A stretch of 64,000 bases of DNA from Anaerolineales bacterium. GTDB taxonomy: Bacteria; Chloroflexota; Anaerolineae; Anaerolineales; Villigracilaceae. How positions within the stretch are numbered: the first letter of the stretch is position 1; each line of letters begins with the position of its first letter. Made by a program: the position numbers and the translations under genes. Location of the stretch: contig JABTUU010000002.1 in the NCBI GenBank assembly GCA_015075275.1, positions 558,001 through 622,000 on the forward strand, given 5' to 3'. This document shows, piece after piece, positions 1 through 9,019 of the stretch. A model generated the notes under the pieces. It searched no databases, was not told the origin of the DNA, and was given only the letters and a program-made list of their open reading frames with translations.

Positions 1-630
1 TGGAACGCATTTCTACGCGGACAAATTTTTATCTTCGCCCTCGCGTTCGTTGTGTTTACGATTCTTTTTTCATTGTTGGGCGTTAAATATGCCATCGGTT
101 TGGCGTTTATGGCGGGGTTAGCGAAATTTCTGCCATACATCGGTCCTTTCATTACGTCTACGACTCTTGCTTTAGTTGTTTACTTTCAACCATATAAACC
201 TTTCGATCTTCAACCCCTGATCTACACGATAGGCGTGCTTGTTGCCACATCCGCCGTTGACAATGTAATAGATAACTTCATCACGCCGCGCATTATGGCG
301 CGCACGCTAAAAGTTCACCCCGCCGCCATTTTGGTGACCGCCCTGATCTTTGCCAACTTGCTTGGGATTGTTGGCGTAGTCATCGCTGCGCCGCTGCTTG
401 CCACGGTGATGTTGCTTGGGCGTTATATTGCGCGTAAGATGTTTGACCTCGACCCTTGGGCTCCTGATCGAGACGAACGCTACGACAATACCGGTCCCGC
501 TTGGCTGACCCGTATCCGAGATCTGATCCAGCCTCAACCGAAGGCAAAACCTATTCTCGACTCGAAACCACAAAAGGAGAAGAACAATGAACGACAATCA
601 CAACGAACCAAAAACCGACATGCTCGCTGA
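1..630 (+). CDS. AI-2E family transporter, C-terminal part (5' end outside window)
   Basis: The reading frame is open from base 1 and lacks its start. The visible residues begin WNAFLRGQ and continue through several hydrophobic helices with the motif FLPYIGPF, then a conserved region ending in LGIVGVVIAAPLLA. This pattern is typical of the last helices of the AI-2E/PerM permease family (PF01594). A charged cytoplasmic tail of about 50 residues follows. Family members are exporters of small molecules or ions and the substrate cannot be told from sequence. The end overlaps the next small gene by 44 bases. Confidence 0.85.
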   Translation, partial: WNAFLRGQIFIFALAFVVFTILFSLLGVKYAIGLAFMAGLAKFLPYIGPFITSTTLALVVYFQPYKPFDLQPLIYTIGVLVATSAVDNVIDNFITPRIMARTLKVHPAAILVTALIFANLLGIVGVVIAAPLLATVMLLGRYIARKMFDLDPWAPDRDERYDNTGPAWLTRIRDLIQPQPKAKPILDSKPQKEKNNERQSQRTKNRHAR

Positions 631-769
631 AACCGATAATTTTATGGCATGGCGCGCCGAAGAACCCGACGGAGAGACTACGTACCATATCGAGTTAAAC
701 AACGTCACCGTACATTTCTTCGAAGAAGAATGGCGCGAATTTATGGAGCTTGTTCGCGAATTAAAATAA
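587..769 (+). CDS. Small acidic hypothetical protein (60 aa)
   Basis: I do not recognise a family. The ATG at 587 is preceded by AAAGGAG with good spacing, so translation is likely real although the first 44 bases overlap the transporter gene in another frame. The product is short, acidic and without membrane segments. It is rich in Glu and aromatic residues (FFEEEWREF) and reads like a small beta-rich soluble protein. Co-transcription with the upstream permease is likely, and a role linked to it is only a guess. Confidence 0.6.
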   Translation: MNDNHNEPKTDMLAETDNFMAWRAEEPDGETTYHIELNNVTVHFFEEEWREFMELVRELK

Positions 770-831
770 AGCCGTGAAAGGTAAGAAAGAATTCAACAAA
801 TTTTGCGTCTGACCTTTATTCAATCGCAACA

Positions 832-1827
832 ATGAAACTCAACAACACACTTACCGATGTGCGCGGCGTTGAGGTGGGGCACGCGCAAAATGAGGACGCT
901 CTCACAGGCTGTACCGTCATTCTCTGCCGGAAAGGCGCAGTCGCAGGCGTAGATGTGCGCGGCGGCGCGCCCGGCACGCGCGAGACCGACTTGCTGAATC
1001 CGATCAACCATGTTCAAAAAGCGCACGCTATCGTCTTGGCTGGCGGCTCCGCCTTTGGGTTAGATGCGGCGAGCGGCGTGATGCGTTACCTCGAAGAACA
1101 TAAGATTGGATTCAACGCCGGCGCGGCAAAAGTGCCTATCGTCCCTTCGGCGATCCTTTATGACCTGGGTCTTGGTCGCGCCGACATTCGGCCTGACGCA
1201 GCAATGGGATATGAAGCCGCCGCTGCCGCTTCTTCCGCGCCGGTGACTGAAGGAAATATTGGCGCTGGAACCGGCGCGTCGGTGGGGAAAATGTTTGGAA
1301 ATGCGCTGGCGATGAAAGCCGGGCTTGGCACAGCGAGCATGGATGCGGGCGGAGGCGTGGTTGTCGGCGCGCTGGTCGCAGTCAACGCTTTTGGCGACGT
1401 ATTTGATCCCTATATCGGCGTGATCGTCGCCGGACTGCGTTCCGGGAAGATCGGCCCGTTGCGCGTGGGGCGCGCCAACCATTTCGCTGATACGTTAACT
1501 ATGATGAAGAAGCCGATCGGGCGCGGCATCCTTGGCTTTGCGTCACGCGCCAATACAGTCATCGGCGTTGTAGCGACTAATGCGAAACTAGATAAAGCGC
1601 AGGCGACGAAGATGGCGCAAATGGCGCAAGACGGGCTTGCGCGCGCTATCCGTCCGGCGCATACCATGTTCGACGGCGACACGATCTTCGCGCTTTCAAC
1701 GGGAACGCGTCGGGCTGATGTGTCTTTATTAGGCGCGGTAGCGGCGGAAGCTATGACAGAAGCGATCCTTCGCGCCGCTCGAGCAGCAAAACCCGCGGGC
1801 GGCTTGCCCGGTCTCAACACAGAATAA
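832..1827 (+). CDS. P1 family (S58, DmpA-like) autoprocessing peptidase
   Basis: 331 residues matching the DmpA/NylC type of N-terminal-nucleophile hydrolase, which cuts itself to expose a Ser or Thr nucleophile and then acts on N-terminal residues, amides or oligomers. Visible motifs are GGSAFGLDAA (71-80), GNIGAGTGAS (141-150) and NTVIGVVATNA starting at Asn241-Thr242. That Asn-Thr pair aligns with the self-cleavage site of NylC-type members, so Thr242 is the probable nucleophile. The start has only a weak ribosome-binding site. A strong hairpin terminator follows directly. Substrate is unknown. Confidence 0.9.
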   Translation: MKLNNTLTDVRGVEVGHAQNEDALTGCTVILCRKGAVAGVDVRGGAPGTRETDLLNPINHVQKAHAIVLAGGSAFGLDAASGVMRYLEEHKIGFNAGAAKVPIVPSAILYDLGLGRADIRPDAAMGYEAAAAASSAPVTEGNIGAGTGASVGKMFGNALAMKAGLGTASMDAGGGVVVGALVAVNAFGDVFDPYIGVIVAGLRSGKIGPLRVGRANHFADTLTMMKKPIGRGILGFASRANTVIGVVATNAKLDKAQATKMAQMAQDGLARAIRPAHTMFDGDTIFALSTGTRRADVSLLGAVAAEAMTEAILRAARAAKPAGGLPGLNTE

Positions 1828-1862
1828 AAAGACGACTTGCTGGAAACAAGTCGTCTTTTTAA
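1826..1862. terminator. Bidirectional hairpin terminator
   Basis: GACGACTTG (1831-1839) pairs with CAAGTCGTC (1847-1855), flanked by an A run on the left and a T run on the right. It lies between the convergent peptidase gene and the phage-holin-family gene and can serve both strands. Confidence 0.9.
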
Positions 1863-1880
1863 AATTTGCGCAGAGGGGAT

Positions 1881-2264
1881 TTATTTCCTCTTCCCTTTCA
1901 ATTCGTCTTTCAGAATCAACGTCAATACCACGCTCACAGCGCTGACAATTAACCCGCCGAGGAAAGCGTTCCACCAAACTGGGTCGGCAATGAGCAGTTG
2001 AATGCCGAATGATTGACCGATAACGCTGGTTAGCCAAAACATAAAGGTGTTGATGACCAGCGTGAACAGTCCAAGCGTTAGCGCGATAAGCGGGCAGGTC
2101 AGCACGCTGATGAGCGGGCGCACCAACGCATTGATCAGACCAAAGATGAGCGCCAGCCAAATCACGGAAGTCGGCGCGCTTGCCAGTTCAAGCCCCGGCA
2201 ATAGAAAGATCGCCAAATATAGGGCAACCGCGTTGATCGCCCAGCGAAGAATAAATTTTGTCAT
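1881..2264 (-). CDS. Phage holin family 4 superfamily membrane protein (PF04020-like)
   Basis: 127 residues with four hydrophobic helices and the pattern LIFGLINALVRPL and LTLGLFTLVINTFMFWL, which is typical of the YvlD/holin-4 family of small bacterial membrane proteins. Despite the family name these are chromosomal proteins not tied to lysis. I chose the ATG at 2264 because AAGGAGG lies seven bases upstream. A longer frame starting at 2327 lacks this. It lies 38 bases downstream of the GNAT gene on the same strand and may be co-transcribed. Function unknown. Confidence 0.85.
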   Translation of the reverse strand: MTKFILRWAINAVALYLAIFLLPGLELASAPTSVIWLALIFGLINALVRPLISVLTCPLIALTLGLFTLVINTFMFWLTSVIGQSFGIQLLIADPVWWNAFLGGLIVSAVSVVLTLILKDELKGKRK

Positions 2265-2302
2265 AGAAGCCTCCTTTTGGTTCCTTATAAAATATCTACG
2301 CG

Positions 2303-3286
2303 TTACGAGAGGGAATGTTGCATCCAAATCAGCGTGCGTCGCGGAATAAAGCCTGCCGCCATGATGGCGTCGGTCATTTCATTGGCGGGAAAATCCAGCG
2401 TTAACGCGGGATGATTGATGAAGCATCGCCGCGCATGGACGAGGAGTTGCGTCAGCGCTTCCGCCGCGCCGGCGATTGTTGCGTCAGCGGCGGGATAAAG
2501 CGCTGGGGCGCGTCCCCCGTTTGAAACGGCGGAAAGCGCGGCGCGCAGCGTTCCGTTGCGCGTTGCCGCCCATTGTTGAACGTCGAGATCGGCGAAGAGG
2601 TTAGAGAGCCAAGCCCAAGGTCCGGGGCGCAGCGCGTTGACATTCCACTGGCTGTACCAAACAAGCGAATCGGGGTAAAGACGGCGAAGCCAGTGCTGTT
2701 GTTGACTCCAGAAATGTGGATGGCGCGGCGTAACTTGAAGCGCGTGCGCGGATAGCGTTTGAGGCGTCGAGGAACTTGCCGTCCACGAGGTGCGACGTGT
2801 GAATTCCTTAAATCCAAGATCGGTATAAAGGTCAATCGCGTCAGGATTATCGTTGCGCACATGCAACCATAGCGCCGACACGCTTTTGTCGTACGCGGCT
2901 TGAATCGAACGTTCGGTCAGCGCGCGCGCGATCCCGCGGTGGCGATAGTCGGGGTGAGTTGCAATGTTAGCGATCAGATAGACGCGTTTACCCTGATCGC
3001 GGAATTGAACAAGACTGGCGTTGCCCACGATGCGATTGTCTTCTTCCCAGACGAAGCCCATCAAAGGCAGCGACGCGGTTTCAGCGACATACTTTGCCCA
3101 ACGCAGAAAACCGTCGTCTTGACCGGCGCGTCGCATTTCATTGACATACCGTTGACCGTCGTTGTCCATCGTTGGTGCGAAGCATAACTCGATTAAATCC
3201 GCTACGGCGGGAAGATCGCGCAGCGCGTTCAATGCGCGGAGGCGCGAATCTTCTTTTACGGCAGAGAGAAGTCTGACGGCGCTCAT
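2303..3286 (-). CDS. GNAT family N-acetyltransferase
   Basis: 327 residues. The acetyl-CoA loop motif is visible as HPDYRHRGIARAL near residue 115, followed by the typical NPDAIDLYTDLGF stretch of the GNAT fold, so the first 170 residues form one GNAT domain. The C-terminal half (about 180-327) is a second, weaker domain that may be a degenerate GNAT repeat. The acceptor substrate is not evident. A TATAAT box (minus strand, 3295-3300) lies nine bases ahead of the ATG and no clear ribosome-binding site is present. Confidence 0.85.
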   Translation of the reverse strand: MSAVRLLSAVKEDSRLRALNALRDLPAVADLIELCFAPTMDNDGQRYVNEMRRAGQDDGFLRWAKYVAETASLPLMGFVWEEDNRIVGNASLVQFRDQGKRVYLIANIATHPDYRHRGIARALTERSIQAAYDKSVSALWLHVRNDNPDAIDLYTDLGFKEFTRRTSWTASSSTPQTLSAHALQVTPRHPHFWSQQQHWLRRLYPDSLVWYSQWNVNALRPGPWAWLSNLFADLDVQQWAATRNGTLRAALSAVSNGGRAPALYPAADATIAGAAEALTQLLVHARRCFINHPALTLDFPANEMTDAIMAAGFIPRRTLIWMQHSLS

Positions 3287-3678
3287 TAGGTTAGATTATA
3301 GCCCCCTCCGCATTGAGTTTGGAAGGATGCGCTTGTTGATAATGTTAGTTCTCGAAACTGTTTGAACGTTCTTGGTCTATTTAAAGCGCGGGCGGTTTCG
3401 CGCCGTTTGCACAATGTAATGACGAAAGTACGATTATGCTCCCGCGTATCGTCGTCTTTGTTATAATAACTTTATCGGAAGCGGCGCTTTGAATTGTCGT
3501 TTGAGCATCGGCAAGGTTTGGTTCGCCGGGTAGAAATCGTATAATATGTGAACTTAGTTTTTACCCGTGCCCCTTTGCGCGTATTCGGGGCAAGGCTCGC
3601 TAAAATGACAAATTCAACGCTGCAAGATAATCTCTAATTGCGCCTGCTCATTAATACTTCTGCAAGGAGAAATACTTC
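3287..3678. other. 392-base intergenic region with a possible promoter for the E1-E2 genes
   Basis: No convincing gene is seen here. On the plus strand a TATAAT at 3540-3545 is preceded, 16 bases away, by the poor -35 candidate TTGGTT (3518-3523). Another TATAAT lies at 3462-3467 without a good -35. Either could drive the E1-E2 pair with a leader of over 100 bases. On the minus strand 3295-3300 is the probable -10 box of the GNAT gene. No riboswitch-like structure was recognised. Confidence 0.45.
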
Positions 3679-6078
3679 ATGCCAAAAACTAAAGATACGG
3701 TTAAACTTCCCTTCTCAAAAAACGAGATCGTTAAAGACTATCGCATCGCCTATCGAAGCCGTCAGGCATCGGTCATTGGGCGACGCGAGGTATTAAGCGG
3801 CAAAGCGAAATTTGGCATTTTCGGCGCCGGCAAAGAGTTGGTCAACATTGCGATGGCGCGACATTTCCGTAAAGGAGATTGGCGTTCGGGATATTATCGC
3901 GATCAGACCTGGATCTTTATGCTGGATGTAATGAGCGTTCAAGAATTTTTCTCCCAGTTATACGCTCATGCAGATGTAAATTACGATTCCAATACAGGCG
4001 GGCGCTCGATGAACGGGCATTTCGGCAATCGCTTCATTAATTCCGACGGATCGTGGAAAAAACAAGTTGAACTGTACAACGCTGCCGCCGACATTTCCCC
4101 AACAAGCGGGCAAATGCCGCGCACGGTCGGGCTGGCGTACGCGTCTGTGCTGTATCGCGGATTAGAAACACTTAAACCTTTCACGCAATTTTCACGCAAC
4201 GGCGACGAGGTGACATGGGCGAGCATTGGCAACGCGTCTACCGCCGAGGGTCTGTTTTGGGAAGCGGTCAATGCGATCGGCGTTTTAAAGGCGCCCGCTA
4301 TCATCGCGATTTATGACGACGGCTACGGCATTTCAGTGCCGAACGAATATCAGATGGTCAAAGGGAATGTAGGCGAGCTGCTTGAGGGATTTCGGCGCAA
4401 GCCCAAATCAAACGACGGCTACGATATTTATCGCGTCAAAGCGTGGGATTACCCGGCGCTGATCGAGACGTTCCGAAGCGCTTCCGACGTTGCGCGCGCA
4501 GATCACGTCCCCGCTTTAGTGCATGTCACCGAGATGACGCAACCTTTGGGGCATTCCACCTCGGGCAGCCATGAGCGCTATAAGTCCGCTGAGAGGATGC
4601 GTTTTGAAGAAGAGTTCGACGGCATTCATAAGATGAAAGAATGGATGCTCGAACAGAAAATTGCAACCGAAAAAGAATTCGAACAGTGGGAAAACGAAGA
4701 ACACCAAGCCGTCGAAACCGTTCGCAAGACAGCCTGGGAGGACTATCAAAAGCCAATCCTCGAAGAGCGCGAAGAAGTGATGGACATGCTCGACGAGATC
4801 GCCGGTAATTCGCGCCATGCATCAGAGTTGAGCCGCATCAAAGAACAATTAGCCGCCATTCCCGCGCCGTTGCGGCGCGACATCCACAGCGCAGCGCATG
4901 AAGCGTTGCGGACCTTACGCACTGAGTCAAATCCGACCAAGCAGACTCTCGTTCAATGGAAGAACGCGCGCGAGGCGGAAAATCAGGAGCGTTACGGTTC
5001 CCTGCTGTACGACGGGTCGGTTGCCGCAGCGCCCGAGGTGAAGCCGGTCTACTCGGATGCGTCGCCTACGCTGATGGGATTCGAAATCGTCAACGCCGGC
5101 TTTGACGCTATTTTGGCGCGTAACCCGCGCGTGATCGCGTTCGGCGAAGACGTCGGTCATTTGGGAGACGTGAACCAGGGATTCAAAGGAATGCAGGAAA
5201 AATATGGAACGTTGCGCGTGACTGATACCGGCATCCGTGAAGCGACGATCCTTGGGCAGGCGATCGGTATGGCAATGCGCGGATTGCGCCCGATCTGTGA
5301 AATTCAATATCTCGATTATATTTTATTCGCGTTGCAAACCATGTCCGACGATCTGTCCACATTGCATTGGCGCACAGCGGGCGGGCAATCGGCGCCGGTG
5401 ATCGTGCGCACGCGCGGACATCGGCTGGAAGGCATTTGGCATTCCGGTTCGCCTATGGCAGGCATCATCCATCTTGTGCGCGGCATGAACGTACTGGTTC
5501 CGCGCGATATGACGCGCGCAGTCGGTTTTTATAACACGTTGCTGCAAGCCGACGAACCCGCTCTTGTTGTAGAAGTACTGAACAGTTACCGCTATAAGGA
5601 AACGCTGCCCGACAACCTCAGCGAATTCACCGTTCCGCTGGGCGTGCCGGAAGTGATTCGCGAAGGAAGCGACATCACGCTGGTCACCTACGGCGCGTGC
5701 TGCCGCTTCACAATGGAAGCGGCTCAGAAGCTATCGGAAGCGGGCATTGAGGCGGAGGTCATTGATGTACAGTCGCTTCTGCCGTTCGATGTGCATGGGC
5801 GAATTGTCGAATCGCTGAAGAAAACGAATCGCATTGTGTTTATAGACGAAGATGTGCCCGGCGGAACATCCGCGTATATGATGCAGGAAGTGATCGAAAA
5901 ACAAGGCGGTTATTTTCATTTAGATTCTCCTGCGCGGACGTTATCGGGACAGGCGCACCGACCCGCGGCAGGCAGCGACGGCGACTATTGGAGCAAACCG
6001 AACGTCGAAACGATCTTCGACGCGGCGTATGAGGTTATGAACGAAGTGGATCCAAACCGATACCCGGCGATCCTTTAA
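3679..6078 (+). CDS. 2-oxoacid dehydrogenase E1, fused alpha and beta subunits
   Basis: 799 residues. The thiamine-diphosphate-binding E1 alpha domain (about 30-340) is joined by a charged coiled-coil-like linker (about 340-480) to an E1 beta domain (about 485-799, with FGEDVGHLGD and DTGIREATILG). Such fusions decarboxylate pyruvate or branched-chain 2-oxoacids and pass the acyl group to E2. The alpha cofactor motif is unusual: the expected GDA...NNGY reads GNAS (Asn185) and DDGY (Asp214), a reciprocal Asp/Asn exchange at the normal 29-residue spacing. The ribosome-binding site AAGGAG is clear. E2 follows 21 bases later and no E3 gene lies in the window. Substrate is undetermined. Confidence 0.93.
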   Translation: MPKTKDTVKLPFSKNEIVKDYRIAYRSRQASVIGRREVLSGKAKFGIFGAGKELVNIAMARHFRKGDWRSGYYRDQTWIFMLDVMSVQEFFSQLYAHADVNYDSNTGGRSMNGHFGNRFINSDGSWKKQVELYNAAADISPTSGQMPRTVGLAYASVLYRGLETLKPFTQFSRNGDEVTWASIGNASTAEGLFWEAVNAIGVLKAPAIIAIYDDGYGISVPNEYQMVKGNVGELLEGFRRKPKSNDGYDIYRVKAWDYPALIETFRSASDVARADHVPALVHVTEMTQPLGHSTSGSHERYKSAERMRFEEEFDGIHKMKEWMLEQKIATEKEFEQWENEEHQAVETVRKTAWEDYQKPILEEREEVMDMLDEIAGNSRHASELSRIKEQLAAIPAPLRRDIHSAAHEALRTLRTESNPTKQTLVQWKNAREAENQERYGSLLYDGSVAAAPEVKPVYSDASPTLMGFEIVNAGFDAILARNPRVIAFGEDVGHLGDVNQGFKGMQEKYGTLRVTDTGIREATILGQAIGMAMRGLRPICEIQYLDYILFALQTMSDDLSTLHWRTAGGQSAPVIVRTRGHRLEGIWHSGSPMAGIIHLVRGMNVLVPRDMTRAVGFYNTLLQADEPALVVEVLNSYRYKETLPDNLSEFTVPLGVPEVIREGSDITLVTYGACCRFTMEAAQKLSEAGIEAEVIDVQSLLPFDVHGRIVESLKKTNRIVFIDEDVPGGTSAYMMQEVIEKQGGYFHLDSPARTLSGQAHRPAAGSDGDYWSKPNVETIFDAAYEVMNEVDPNRYPAIL

Positions 6079-6099
6079 TTCAGCGATAAAGGAGAATTC

Positions 6100-7329
6100 A
6101 TGGCAACAAAAGTCTTGGTTCCATTGCTCGGCGAGGGCGTTGAAGAAGTAACGGTCATCAAGTGGCTGAAAAAAGAAGGCGATACGATCGCGGAGTTTGA
6201 ACCGCTGCTCGAAGTGAACACCGATAAGGTGGATACGGAAGTCCCTGCGCCCGCGTCTGGAACGGTGCTGAGGATCGTGGCGGAAGAAGGCGCGCCAGCA
6301 AAAGTCGGTTCCTTATTGGCGATTATTGGCGCGCCAGGCGAAGCAATTGAGGGTGGGCGCGCGCCATCAAGTGAAAAACAAGCGGAAGCGGTCAAGCCGG
6401 AAACAGTCGTTCAACCGGCGGCTTCGGTTCAATCATTGGTCGCCGTCAAAGACCTCGGATTCATTTCGCCTGTCGTCGCCAGAATTGCGGCGGAGCATGG
6501 CGTTAATTTACAGCAAATCGCCGGTACTGGCTTGAATGGACGAATTACAAAGAACGACGTGCTGGCATACGTCGAGAGCGGAGGACCAAAAACGGCAGAA
6601 CGGGCGCCTCAAGCGCCGGCGTTCCAAGCGCCGAGCCTCGCACCGGTTGGGGAAGATCAACTCATCAAGCATTCCACGATGCGTCGAGCCATCGCGGAAC
6701 ATATGGTCATGTCGAAGCGCACTTCACCGCATGTGCTGAGCGTGATGGAAGCGGACATGAAAAACATTGTGCAACATCGCTCTGCAAACAAAGAAGCCTT
6801 TGCGCGCGATGGAGTCAACCTGACGTTTACCGCCTATTTTATGATGGCGTTGGTTGCAGGCTTGAAAAGTTACCCGCTCGTCAATTCGTCTTGGACGGAC
6901 GAAGGCGTGCTGGTCCATAGAGCGGTTAACTTGGGCATGGCGACGTCGCTCGGCGAGGAAGGGTTAATCGTTCCAGTCATCAAAAACGCGGATAATTTAT
7001 CTTTGCTGGCGATGGCGCGCACGATTAACGATTTGGCGATGCGCGCGCGCGCTAAAAAACTTCAACCTGACGAGGTTAAAGGCGGCACGTTCACGCTGAC
7101 CAATCACGGCATTGGCGGATCGTTGTTTGCCTCCCCGGTGATCAATCAACCGCAATGCGGCATTCTGGGGACGGGCGCGATGCAGAAACGCGTCGTGGTT
7201 GTTGACGATGCGATCGCGATCCGCCCGATGGTGTATCTGTCGTTTGTGTTCGATCATCGGATTCTCGACGGCGCGTCGGCGGATAGCTTTTTGACGAAGG
7301 TAAAGCAAACGCTGGAGGATTGGAAATAA
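6100..7329 (+). CDS. Dihydrolipoamide acyltransferase, E2 component
   Basis: 409 residues with the full E2 order. The lipoyl domain (1-76) carries the modifiable Lys43 in NTDKVDTEVPAP. A Pro/Ala linker follows, then a peripheral-subunit-binding domain (about 120-157, SPVVARIAAEHG). The catalytic domain (about 190-409) ends in FDHRILDGA with catalytic His386 and Asp390. It transfers the acyl group from E1 to coenzyme A. A strong ribosome-binding site (AAAGGAG) precedes the ATG. It forms an operon with the fused E1 gene, and the missing E3 is presumably encoded elsewhere. Confidence 0.95.
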   Translation: MATKVLVPLLGEGVEEVTVIKWLKKEGDTIAEFEPLLEVNTDKVDTEVPAPASGTVLRIVAEEGAPAKVGSLLAIIGAPGEAIEGGRAPSSEKQAEAVKPETVVQPAASVQSLVAVKDLGFISPVVARIAAEHGVNLQQIAGTGLNGRITKNDVLAYVESGGPKTAERAPQAPAFQAPSLAPVGEDQLIKHSTMRRAIAEHMVMSKRTSPHVLSVMEADMKNIVQHRSANKEAFARDGVNLTFTAYFMMALVAGLKSYPLVNSSWTDEGVLVHRAVNLGMATSLGEEGLIVPVIKNADNLSLLAMARTINDLAMRARAKKLQPDEVKGGTFTLTNHGIGGSLFASPVINQPQCGILGTGAMQKRVVVVDDAIAIRPMVYLSFVFDHRILDGASADSFLTKVKQTLEDWK

Positions 7330-7366
7330 TAGCCGGCTCGTTCGCCTAGGTTTAAGAGGACCTGCC

Positions 7367-7420
7367 GCGTATCGTCCCGAAACAGGCGCGCTCCGTCTGT
7401 CTCGGGACGATACGCTTTTA
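7367..7420. terminator. Hairpin terminator between convergent E2 and SlyD-type genes
   Basis: A 14-base arm at 7367-7380 (GCGTATCGTCCCGA) pairs perfectly with 7402-7415, followed by TTTTA. The 21-base loop is large. It sits just beyond the E2 stop codon and touches the end of the opposing gene. Confidence 0.85.
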
Positions 7421-7909
7421 ATCGTGATGAGCTCCATCCTCGTGCGCGTGCCCATGTTCCAGTTCTTCTGCGGTAGGCTCGCGCAACGCGATAACTTTTA
7501 CATAAAAATGCAATTCGGCGCCAGCCAACGGATGATTGAAATTGAGCGTAACGAGTTCATCGTCCATACTTTCGATGCGGGCGAGCCGCGAGTTATCTTC
7601 ATTGTCGCTTACATTAAGTTCTTCGCCGATTTCAAGGGGAATATGTTCGGGAAATTCCGAACGCGGGATTTGCATGAAGGCTTCCTCATCGAATTCACCA
7701 TATCCGTCTTCGGGCTGCACGACCACATTTTTGCTGTCGCCGACCTTCATGCCGATGAGTTCCGCTTCCAAGCCGGGCACGATGTTGTCATAACCTGCAA
7801 GAAACCATAAGGGACCTTCTCCGACGGAACTATCTAATAATTTTCCATCCACTTTCAGCGCGTATTCGATGGAGACGATCGCGTTCGCTTGCACAGATTC
7901 AATGCTCAT
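7418..7909 (-). CDS. slyD: SlyD-type FKBP peptidyl-prolyl cis-trans isomerase
   Basis: 163 residues. The N-terminal part has the split FKBP domain (YALKVDGKLLDSS, then PLWFLAGYDNIVPGLEAELIGM) with the chaperone 'insert-in-flap' segment (about 70-125), and a family-typical NHPLAGAELHFYVKV stretch. The C-terminus is His-rich (HGHAHEDGAHHD), as in metal-binding SlyD proteins. The enzyme speeds proline isomerisation and acts as a chaperone in the cytoplasm. I placed the start at 7909, where AAAGGA precedes the ATG. A longer upstream frame has no such signal. Confidence 0.92.
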   Translation of the reverse strand: MSIESVQANAIVSIEYALKVDGKLLDSSVGEGPLWFLAGYDNIVPGLEAELIGMKVGDSKNVVVQPEDGYGEFDEEAFMQIPRSEFPEHIPLEIGEELNVSDNEDNSRLARIESMDDELVTLNFNHPLAGAELHFYVKVIALREPTAEELEHGHAHEDGAHHD

Positions 7910-8111
7910 GATTCTGTCCTTTCTCGTTTGAATTGGCGTGGGCGCGTATATTGAAGAGCGAGCGTAATTTATCCAACTAAGGGGGGGAATATACGCAAGC
8001 GGAAAATTTTGGAGCGCCAAAGCCATTTGAATGTGTTAATTGTATCAGCGGAAGAGAAATAGATCGCGGGAAAGTTTCTCGGCGCTCTTGCTTCTTACGC
8101 GCTTCTTCCTT

Positions 8112-8117
8112 TACAAT
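8112..8117 (+). promoter_or_regulatory. -10 box six bases before ATG (probable leaderless start)
   Basis: TACAAT ends at 8117 and the ATG begins at 8124, so transcription would begin at or near the A of the start codon. No ribosome-binding site is seen. Confidence 0.55.
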
Positions 8118-8123
8118 CTTCCT

Positions 8124-9008
8124 ATGCATTTCGATATTTGTCTTCCATGGTACTGGGAATACGATCTGGATTTTGTGCGTTGCGTTGAAGACGCCTGCCG
8201 CGCGCAAGGTTTAACCTTTTGGCAAATTACGCCCGACACTTTACTGGAATCCGTCACCGCGTTGTATCAAGGCGAGCGCTCGTTTAGCGTTTTGTTAGAT
8301 CGTTCGCAAGGCGACGATCGTTTTCTCCCTATCAATAATTGGGCGTGGAAATATAACAAACGCCGCATTAATCCGCCTGAGCTTTCCGCATGGTCTGAAG
8401 ATAAAGCCACCATGCACCTTGAACTTATCAGCGCGGGCTTGCATACGCCGCATACTATCATCTTACCGCCCTTTCTTGAGCAACCCGCTATTCCCCAACT
8501 TGACCTTTCGGCGCTGGGAAGTCACTTCGTGATTAAGCCTTCTCACGGCGGGGGCAGCGAAGGCGTTGTGCTTGGCGCATCTTCGCTTGATCAGGTTTTG
8601 CGCGCGCGTTTGGAATTTCCCGAACAAAAGTATCTTATACAGTCAACGATTACGCCGCGCACCATTCATGGGCGCCCTGCCTGGTTCCGAGTGTTCTACG
8701 CGGCTGGAAAAACATACCCGTGCTGGTGGCATCCGTTGACGCATGTCTTCGCAACGGTTGCGCCATCGGAGGAGTACAAATATGAACTTGCCCCGCTGCA
8801 TAAAATGACTCAACGCATCGCTTCAATCTGTCGTTTAGATTGGTTTACTACGGAAATCGCGCTTACCTTGGAGGCGTTTATCGCCGTGGATTACGTCAAC
8901 GATCAGATTGATACGCGCATCCAATCGAAAGCGGTGGACGGCGCGCCGGATGAAGTGATAAAAAACGTTGCAGGACAGCTGGTCGGGTTGGCGAAAGACA
9001 GCCTGTAG
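8124..9008 (+). CDS. ATP-grasp-like protein of unknown substrate
   Basis: 294 residues. VIKPSHGGGSEGV (near residue 162) looks like the phosphate-binding loop of ATP-grasp ligases. A later acidic residue in WFTTEIAL and the stretch AVDYVNDQ match the metal-binding end of the fold. Such enzymes join carboxylates to amines or thiols using ATP, but no partner gene suggests a pathway. The ATG at 8124 was chosen because the homologous-looking sequence begins at MHFDICLPWYW and a TACAAT box lies six bases upstream. A longer frame from 8040 is less likely. Confidence 0.7.
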   Translation: MHFDICLPWYWEYDLDFVRCVEDACRAQGLTFWQITPDTLLESVTALYQGERSFSVLLDRSQGDDRFLPINNWAWKYNKRRINPPELSAWSEDKATMHLELISAGLHTPHTIILPPFLEQPAIPQLDLSALGSHFVIKPSHGGGSEGVVLGASSLDQVLRARLEFPEQKYLIQSTITPRTIHGRPAWFRVFYAAGKTYPCWWHPLTHVFATVAPSEEYKYELAPLHKMTQRIASICRLDWFTTEIALTLEAFIAVDYVNDQIDTRIQSKAVDGAPDEVIKNVAGQLVGLAKDSL

Positions 9009-9019
9009 CGGAAAATTTT

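Noticed and set aside
1410-1820. Long open frames on the minus strand inside the P1 peptidase gene
   Set aside because: They are shadows of a GC-rich gene, lack ribosome-binding sites and have low-complexity Ala/Arg-rich products.
1881-2264. Holin-family gene as a sign of prophage
   Set aside because: The family is common on chromosomes and no other phage gene is nearby.
3679-6078. E1 gene as a frameshift-fusion artefact of separate alpha and beta genes
   Set aside because: The linker is a long, continuous charged segment of normal codons, and fused E1 proteins are known in other phyla.
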